Source: CAYLXU01 sp964388055
GTDB lineage: Bacteria > Patescibacteriota > Minisyncoccia > UBA6257 > JACRHW01
Assembly: GCA_964388055.1 (NCBI GenBank)
Contig: CAYLXU010000030.1
Location: 1-10,240 of the forward strand
DNA length: 10,240 nt
Direction: 5' to 3'
Numbering within the stretch: position 1 is the first letter of the stretch; each line of letters starts with the position of its first letter. The notes below the pieces were generated by a model. That model was not told where the DNA came from and searched no databases. It saw nothing but the letters and a program-made list of their open reading frames with translations. This document shows, in pieces, positions 6,423 to 10,240 of this stretch. Made by a program: the position numbers and the translations under genes.

Positions 6423-6514
6423 AATTCAAATCTCAAGATTAAAAATTAAGGTGTGAAAATGTTTCCATTTTCACATTTCCTTATTTTTACATTTTGATTT
6501 TTGACTTTTGAATT
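6423..6514. repeat. Hairpin and extended inverted repeat upstream of lepB
   Basis: The core is a perfect 10-bp stem, TGTGAAAATG (6452-6461) with CATTTTCACA (6466-6475), around a four-base loop. Outside it, AATTCAAA at 6423 matches TTTTGAATT near 6506-6514, and AAAAATTAAGG matches CCTTATTTTT, so the repeat extends to about 90 bases with gaps. If the minus-strand promoter at 6534-6561 is used, the core hairpin lies in the lepB mRNA leader, about 43 bases before the ATG. Confidence 0.65.
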
Positions 6515-6561
6515 ATCCGATAAATGTGGCATAATTGTACCACACAATCTCAATTTTTCAA
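6508..6561. promoter_or_regulatory. Symmetrical bidirectional promoter for the lepB operon and pth
   Basis: Plus strand: TTGAAT (6508-6513), 16 bases, then CATAAT (6530-6535) preceded by TGG, an extended -10. Minus strand: TTGAAA (6561-6556), 16 bases, then TACAAT (6539-6534) preceded by TGG. The two -10 boxes overlap by two bases, and all elements are mirror images about 6534.5. The central dyad at 6525-6544 (TGTGG...CCACA) matches its reverse complement at 16 of 20 positions. Expected starts are near 6542 (toward pth) and 6527 (toward lepB). An operator for a dimeric repressor is an alternative reading of the dyad. Confidence 0.6.
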
Positions 6562-6650
6562 ACCCAGTAGTAAGATTTGGACTTTCGCCCGCAACTCATG
6601 GACACTTCGTATCCACGAAATCCAAATCCCACTCTATTGGGCAAACCCCC

Positions 6651-7229
6651 GTGTTTCTTATTGTAGGACTTGGAAATGCAGACGAAAAATACGAAAAAAC
6701 CTATCACAATGTAGGTTTTTTGGTGATAGATCACATCGCAATGACGCTATCGCTCACCCCAGAAAGACTCAAGATATCTACAAGATGGGGGCTTAAAAAA
6801 ACGGAAAGCATACTCTACAAAACCAGCGCTTTTATCTTGGCAAAGCCACAATGTTACATGAATGAATCAGGAGGTGTCATAACGCCACTTCTAAAACACC
6901 ACAAACTTCCACCCGAAAATCTTATAGTGATTCAGGACGATTCCGACATGCTTCTTGGAGCACATAAGCTCAGGTATGGAGGAAGCTCTGGGGGGCACAG
7001 AGGCATTGAATCTCTTATTCAATCCTTGGGCACACAACAGTTCTGGAGACTAAAAATAGGAATACGCCCAGAACATGAAATAATGCGACTCAAAGCAGAA
7101 AGACTCGTATTAAAGCACATAGGAGAACAGGAAAGACACGTGCTCGAAGAAACTATTACCCTAGCAACACAACATCTTTTTCAAGAATTTAAAATTCCCT
7201 ACCCTTCACACGTTATCACGCCCCTTTAA
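6651..7229 (+). CDS. pth: Peptidyl-tRNA hydrolase
   Basis: Pth releases tRNA from peptidyl-tRNAs that drop off the ribosome. The product from the GTG at 6651 is 192 aa, the usual family length, and starts like its homologues with VFLIVGLGN. Key residues are visible: N9 in GLGN, the catalytic H19 in TYHNVGF, N71 in KPQCYMNESG, D96 in VIQDDSDM, and the tRNA-binding block YGGSSGGHRGIESLIQSLG, in which the common GGHNG is GGHRG. The frame is open back to a TTG at 6501, but that stretch covers the promoter and has no Pth-like sequence, so I reject the longer start. There is no convincing SD. It is transcribed away from lepB, probably from the shared promoter near 6534, with a leader of about 110 bases in which I see no other feature. 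Confidence 0.95.
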   Translation: MFLIVGLGNADEKYEKTYHNVGFLVIDHIAMTLSLTPERLKISTRWGLKKTESILYKTSAFILAKPQCYMNESGGVITPLLKHHKLPPENLIVIQDDSDMLLGAHKLRYGGSSGGHRGIESLIQSLGTQQFWRLKIGIRPEHEIMRLKAERLVLKHIGEQERHVLEETITLATQHLFQEFKIPYPSHVITPL

Positions 7230-7252
7230 AACAGAAGACGTACGAGATTTTA

Positions 7253-7281
7253 TTGACACTTATTTCTCAGAGTGGTTAAAT
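7253..7281 (+). promoter_or_regulatory. Strong sigma-70-type promoter of the serine protease gene
   Basis: A perfect -35 TTGACA (7253-7258), a 17-base spacer, and TTAAAT (7276-7281) preceded by TGG, an extended -10. The expected start near 7288 leaves a leader of about 25 bases that contains the SD. It begins 24 bases after the pth stop, so the protease is probably not dependent on the pth transcript. Confidence 0.7.
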
Positions 7282-7312
7282 AGGCTCAGTTCATAGGAAG
7301 GGGTGAGCAAAC

Positions 7313-8011
7313 GTGCGGGCACTAAGACTGGTAGCGCCTACTCTCATACTTCTTCTCACTACTGGTTTTTCCGTTACAGCCCAAGACCTTCTTAGCCCAA
7401 GAGACAAGATATATCAGTGCACCTACCTTCTCTACCTTGATAATGAGGATAACCCACGCGGAAGTGCATGGATTATCAACACAAAAAATAAAAAGAAAAC
7501 GATAGCTATTACCGCAGCCCATTGCGTTCTGGGTAATAAAAAACAAGGGTGGAAAATAAGACATCCCGCATGGAAACCAGAAGAACATATCCCTATGTAT
7601 GTGGTGGGTTACAACGAACAGAGAGATGTGGCTATTCTCGCATACACACATGCCGGTGGATATCCAGGACTAGATCTGAGCACACGAACTCCAAATTATG
7701 GTGAGATGGTAACATGCATTATTAACGGGGCGGATTATCCGCATCACTCCATAAGAACACGATACTACCTCACAACAAAACGAACTACCATAACTGGACT
7801 TTCAAAAAGAGAACGTGAATATAACATTTTTCTCGGGCAGGCTGTACCAGGAACATCAGGATCCCCGATTTTAAATAGAAAAGGGGATGTCATCGGAATA
7901 ACCATTGCTTTACAAAAATTCATAACCGAAGAAAAAACATACGAAATTTCGCTCGGAATATCAGCAAGATATATATTATATACCCTCCGAGACTATGGAT
8001 TTAATATCTAA
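7313..8011 (+). CDS. Secreted trypsin-like serine protease
   Basis: A 232-aa chymotrypsin-fold protease. Residues 1-23 are a signal peptide: basic start (MRALR), hydrophobic core, and a likely cut after VTA, before QD. The full triad is visible: H70 in ITAAHC, D105 in EQRDVAILAY, and S182 in VPGTSGSPI. The catalytic domain fills the rest, with no PDZ domain or C-terminal anchor, so it is shorter than DegP/HtrA and should be released or periplasm-like after cleavage, probably by the signal peptidase encoded upstream. C71 follows the catalytic histidine as in trypsins that carry a disulphide there; C36 and C135 are possible partners. The GTG start at 7313 is supported by the SD-like AAGGGGTGA ending 6 bases upstream. 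It has its own promoter and terminator. The substrate is unknown. Confidence 0.85.
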   Translation: MRALRLVAPTLILLLTTGFSVTAQDLLSPRDKIYQCTYLLYLDNEDNPRGSAWIINTKNKKKTIAITAAHCVLGNKKQGWKIRHPAWKPEEHIPMYVVGYNEQRDVAILAYTHAGGYPGLDLSTRTPNYGEMVTCIINGADYPHHSIRTRYYLTTKRTTITGLSKREREYNIFLGQAVPGTSGSPILNRKGDVIGITIALQKFITEEKTYEISLGISARYILYTLRDYGFNI

Positions 8012-8017
8012 AAAAAT

Positions 8018-8044
8018 AAACAGGGATCGTCGTCCCTGTTTTTT
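8018..8044. terminator. Bidirectional Rho-independent terminator between convergent genes
   Basis: ACAGGGA (8020-8026) and TCCCTGT (8033-8039) form a 7-bp stem with a six-base loop; two more A-T pairs can extend it. On the plus strand TTTTTT follows (8039-8044), ending the protease transcript. On the minus strand the complement of the A-rich stretch at 8011-8020 gives a U-rich tail, ending the methyltransferase transcript. Confidence 0.88.
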
Positions 8045-8045
8045 G

Positions 8046-8531
8046 TTATAATCCTCTCTCACCCCCAAACACAAGGCTGTATGCAGCAACACCAAACGCT
8101 ACCGCGACATTCAAAGATTCCTTCGCCCCAACCATGGGAATTTCAAGAACCACATCCACACGTTTTAGGAGAGAAGGAGACAGCCCCCTGACTTCATTCC
8201 CTATTATGAGGATCAATTTTTCTTGAGAAACAGGTGGTACGTACGCAAACAGATCTTTCGCCTGCGGAGATTGTTCAATACCAACAATAAAAAAACCTTC
8301 TCGTTTTAAATCCTCTATGAGTCTCCACGTAGTAAAATATTTTTTCCACGCGATGCTTTTTTCTGCACCCAATGCAGTCTTTGCAAAGTCTGGTAACAAA
8401 GTACCAAACCTATCTACCGGAGTTGGTGTTATACCACACACATAAATCTTATCTGCCCCCACCGCGTCCGCCGTCCGAAAAATAGATCCCACATTGTGCA
8501 CACTCCGAATATTGTCCAAAATTACTCTCAT
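8046..8531 (-). CDS. SpoU/TrmH-family RNA 2'-O-methyltransferase
   Basis: A SPOUT-fold methyltransferase that adds a 2'-O-methyl group to tRNA or rRNA using S-adenosylmethionine. From the ATG at 8531 the product is 161 aa and shows all three family motifs: NIRSVHNVGSIFRTADAVG (residues 7-25) with the key arginine R19, LIIGNEVRGLSPSLL, and IPMVGAKESLNVAVAFGV, which form the cofactor-binding knot. It is a catalytic domain alone, without the N-terminal RNA-binding domain of RlmB-type enzymes, so the target base cannot be named. The frame is open to 8603, but the extra residues are not family-like and would overlap the next gene. There is no SD; a promoter -10 lies just upstream, suggesting a leaderless mRNA. 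It is convergent with the protease gene. Confidence 0.93.
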   Translation of the reverse strand: MRVILDNIRSVHNVGSIFRTADAVGADKIYVCGITPTPVDRFGTLLPDFAKTALGAEKSIAWKKYFTTWRLIEDLKREGFFIVGIEQSPQAKDLFAYVPPVSQEKLILIIGNEVRGLSPSLLKRVDVVLEIPMVGAKESLNVAVAFGVAAYSLVFGGERGL

Positions 8532-8537
8532 CTGGCG

Positions 8538-8546
8538 ATTGTAACA
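8538..8546 (-). promoter_or_regulatory. Extended -10 placed to give a leaderless methyltransferase mRNA
   Basis: The minus strand reads TGTTACAAT (8546-8538), an extended -10, then six bases, then the ATG at 8531. A start 7 bases past the -10 would fall on the A of the ATG. No good -35 is seen at the usual distance, where the upstream gene's terminator tail lies. Confidence 0.45.
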
Positions 8547-8550
8547 ATTA

Positions 8551-8583
8551 AAGGAAAAAAGAAAAGCCCATATATAGGCTTTG
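8551..8583 (-). terminator. Rho-independent terminator after the coiled-coil/zinc-ribbon gene
   Basis: On the minus strand AAAGCC (8582-8577) pairs with GGCTTT (8568-8563) around an eight-base AT-rich loop, followed by a tail of mostly U (complement of the A/G-rich stretch 8551-8562). It starts 7 bases past the stop at 8590. Confidence 0.7.
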
Positions 8584-8589
8584 TATAAA

Positions 8590-9285
8590 CTACGCCTTTC
8601 CAAACCACCTTACAAGCACTTCTTCGAACGGTTGCCAAATATCAACCTTGTAAAATCCATCACGTGACACAGACCCTACAAGCACACCATCTGTCGGCTC
8701 AAGCAGCTTGTCACAGCACTCTGGGCGAATGCGCCCAAGACGACCATAGGGCTCGAAGGCGTAAAACCGATACCGCCACTCTCCAGCAACAAGGACCTTA
8801 TAGACATCACTCTGGTGTGCCACGCCCGCTTCTTTTTCAATCGTTCCACACACAACACACATCCGTTGCCCTGAATATCCATCATCGTAATCATAAGAGT
8901 AGCTCCCTTTATACCCAGAAAATCCAATAAGAAACTGGTGTTTACAAGCCCTCTGAAGGCGCTCAATAAGAGCACGTTTCTCCTCTCCGGCAAGTCGCGC
9001 CTCTTTCTTTGTAGAATCATCTGATCGTTCTTTTTGGGCCAACACAACAATCTTCTCACGAAGTGTAAGAGCCTCTTTAGGAATTCCTCTCTTCAAAAGC
9101 TCCGTCTTACGGAGGTTGTTCATATCATCTACTAGAGCAGAGATCTTTTTGTCGCATTGTTCTCGTTCTTGTTCCAATTTTTTAATTAATGCCCCAAGCC
9201 TATTCCCGGCAACCTTCTTACTCTTTAATTTTTCCTGAATAGCGCTTTCCATGTCTCGCAACCCACTCTTCTGATCTTGTGCCAC
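8590..9285 (-). CDS. Unrecognised coiled-coil protein with a C-terminal zinc ribbon
   Basis: I do not recognise this 231-aa protein. Residues 1-112 are highly charged and heptad-like (for example LIKKLEQEREQCDKKISALV, residues 33-52), suggesting a coiled coil. Then comes a zinc-ribbon-like site with ligands C114 and H116 (CKHQF) and C143 and C146 (MCVVCG), linked by a tyrosine/glycine-rich loop (YSYDYDDGYSG). After it is a compact domain rich in aromatic residues (about 160-231) containing a CC pair at 190-191. There is no signal peptide or membrane segment. The GTG start at 9285 is supported by a G-rich SD (GGGGGAG) 8 bases upstream and a promoter at 9319-9346; the ATG at codon 12 is the alternative. 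A terminator follows, so it is a one-gene unit. A nucleic-acid-related role is only a guess. Confidence 0.75.
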   Translation of the reverse strand: MAQDQKSGLRDMESAIQEKLKSKKVAGNRLGALIKKLEQEREQCDKKISALVDDMNNLRKTELLKRGIPKEALTLREKIVVLAQKERSDDSTKKEARLAGEEKRALIERLQRACKHQFLIGFSGYKGSYSYDYDDGYSGQRMCVVCGTIEKEAGVAHQSDVYKVLVAGEWRYRFYAFEPYGRLGRIRPECCDKLLEPTDGVLVGSVSRDGFYKVDIWQPFEEVLVRWFGKA

Positions 9286-9318
9286 AACAGACTCCCCCTA
9301 CAACAATGTACTGAACCC

Positions 9319-9346
9319 GTTATATCAGAGCAATAAGAAAAATCAA
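9319..9346 (-). promoter_or_regulatory. Sigma-70-type promoter of the coiled-coil/zinc-ribbon gene
   Basis: Minus strand: TTGATT (9346-9341), 16 bases, then TATAAC (9324-9319) preceded by TGA, an extended -10. The -35 overlaps the stop codon of the upstream lamin-tail gene. The expected start near 9312 gives a leader of about 27 bases containing the G-rich SD. Confidence 0.6.
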
Positions 9347-10240
9347 GAGTGTGGCGAAGGTGTGTCTTTCGCTGCAACATCACCAATTTCATTACGTTCA
9401 AGCGATTGTCCTTCCTTTTCAATGAGTTGCGCTGAATAAGTGATCCGATCAACTTCAGCTCCAGAAGAATTATAAAGTACTAACACAACATCCCCATCAT
9501 CCCCGTTAGGTAAAGATTTTGAGCGCCTTACATCAGCAGAAATCCCACCAAAGTGTATCGGGTTGTAATTATTCAACCCAACTAGAAGGTGCTCCTGCGC
9601 ACCAAGAGTCGTTGTATCCAAGGAAGACTCACCAAACACAGCTAGCACTGTCGTAGAAGCACCTTTGGTATATTTCATGCCCCATCCAAAAAGATCAACT
9701 TCGACTGTCGAAGAATTGTAAAGTTCTATAAACTCTTTACCGACATCACTCCCTTCTGCATCAAATAAAATCTCACGAATAAAAACTGCGACACCAGAAT
9801 TTGATTCAAAGGAACCTAAAGTCACCTCTTGGGTTGAAGGTGTTGTCAAAGGATTATTCAGAACAATCTCATCACTACTCGTTGAAATTCCAATAGTTGA
9901 TGACGCGCTACCCAAAAGTGCCACCAATTCAGAACTTGTCGCAACACCAAACCCCAAAACACCCTCGGTGGTGCTAGCAATACTTTCCACAACGAGTGTG
10001 GGAGTCGAATTCTCACGCCTCGGTGTACCAAAAATTCGACTTACAGAGTCAATATCCCCGTTATACAAACCATACGTGTTCTCTAACCTTAACTCTATAC
10101 TTCTGCGCTCAATATTTTTTGATGGCAAAACAAAATCAGTCTGAAAATTTATTCGGTCTAATAATACACACGATGCATCAAAAAGCTCAACCACACCCGC
10201 TTCGTCGTGAAGTGCGCCCTTGTAGATCTTATCTGCGAAA
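9343..10240 (-). CDS. Lamin-tail-domain (LTD) surface protein, C-terminal part (partial)
   Basis: The frame is open to the right edge, so the N-terminus, any signal peptide and the start are outside; a GTG at 10194 is internal. The visible 298 residues begin inside one LTD (YKGALHDEAGVVELFD..., DRINF) that ends near residue 60. A Ser/Thr-rich linker of about 80 residues follows, then a second LTD with FIREILFDAEG, GKEFIELYNSS and VDLFGWGMKY near its start and a closing SLERNEIGDVAAKDTPSPHS. LTDs are immunoglobulin-like beta domains common in exported proteins of many bacteria, including Patescibacteria, often beside nucleases or as repeats. No catalytic domain or C-terminal membrane anchor is seen in this part. 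Export and a surface or envelope role are inferred from the domain type. Confidence 0.8.
   Translation of the reverse strand, partial: FADKIYKGALHDEAGVVELFDASCVLLDRINFQTDFVLPSKNIERRSIELRLENTYGLYNGDIDSVSRIFGTPRRENSTPTLVVESIASTTEGVLGFGVATSSELVALLGSASSTIGISTSSDEIVLNNPLTTPSTQEVTLGSFESNSGVAVFIREILFDAEGSDVGKEFIELYNSSTVEVDLFGWGMKYTKGASTTVLAVFGESSLDTTTLGAQEHLLVGLNNYNPIHFGGISADVRRSKSLPNGDDGDVVLVLYNSSGAEVDRITYSAQLIEKEGQSLERNEIGDVAAKDTPSPHS

Noticed and set aside
6452..6475. Hairpin upstream of lepB as a Rho-independent attenuator
   Set aside because: The stem is AT-rich and the following U-tract is offset and broken (CCTTAATTTTT), so I list it as a repeat/hairpin rather than a terminator.
6501..6650. 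Longer pth start at TTG 6501
   Set aside because: The extra 50 residues cover the divergent promoter and have no Pth-like sequence; the family N-terminus matches the GTG at 6651.
9343..10240. Alternative genetic code with TGA read as glycine
   Set aside because: TGA is used as a terminal stop here, and the recognisable genes show no in-frame TGA codons.

Overview
The window reads as a compact, moderately AT-rich bacterial chromosome segment of the Candidatus Patescibacteria (CPR) type, most like Parcubacteria-related lineages. This is inferred from gene style: short housekeeping proteins, tight same-strand packing, a lamin-tail-domain surface protein, a poorly conserved 69-aa zinc-ribbon protein, and AT-rich word repeats between genes. 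TGA acts as a normal stop, so the glycine-recoding Gracilibacteria/Absconditabacteria are unlikely. No rRNA, tRNA, CRISPR array, insertion sequence or integrase was seen.

Layout. (1) 1-620, minus strand: the first 37 codons of an ATP-cone ribonucleotide reductase; its upstream region, with a long inverted repeat and one perfect DnaA box; and a self-contained 69-aa zinc-ribbon gene with its own promoter, Shine-Dalgarno (SD) site and terminator. (2) 593-6409, minus strand: a probable seven-gene operon read lepB - hisS - HIT - rpsU - ybeY - ftsA - ftsZ, ending at a hairpin terminator after ftsZ. It joins protein export, translation, rRNA processing and the FtsA/FtsZ division pair. (3) 6508-6561: a nearly palindromic promoter whose two extended -10 boxes lie back to back, reading into the lepB operon on the left and pth on the right. 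(4) 6651-8011, plus strand: pth (peptidyl-tRNA hydrolase), then a secreted trypsin-like serine protease with its own strong promoter and SD, closed by a bidirectional terminator. (5) 8046-10240, minus strand: a SpoU/TrmH-family RNA methyltransferase that looks leaderless, an unrecognised coiled-coil plus zinc-ribbon protein, and the C-terminal part of a lamin-tail-domain protein that runs off the window.

Three things stand out. First, nearly every intergenic gap in and around the lepB-ftsZ cluster carries a long imperfect inverted repeat made of short reused words; the words mostly differ between sites. Second, hisS lacks a start codon in its own frame upstream of the conserved N-terminal motif, while a well-placed ATG lies one base out of frame across an A6 tract. 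Third, strong SD sites occur only before the three single-gene accessory units and are absent or weak before the conserved housekeeping genes. I found no clear candidate for a wholly new defence or mobile system here.
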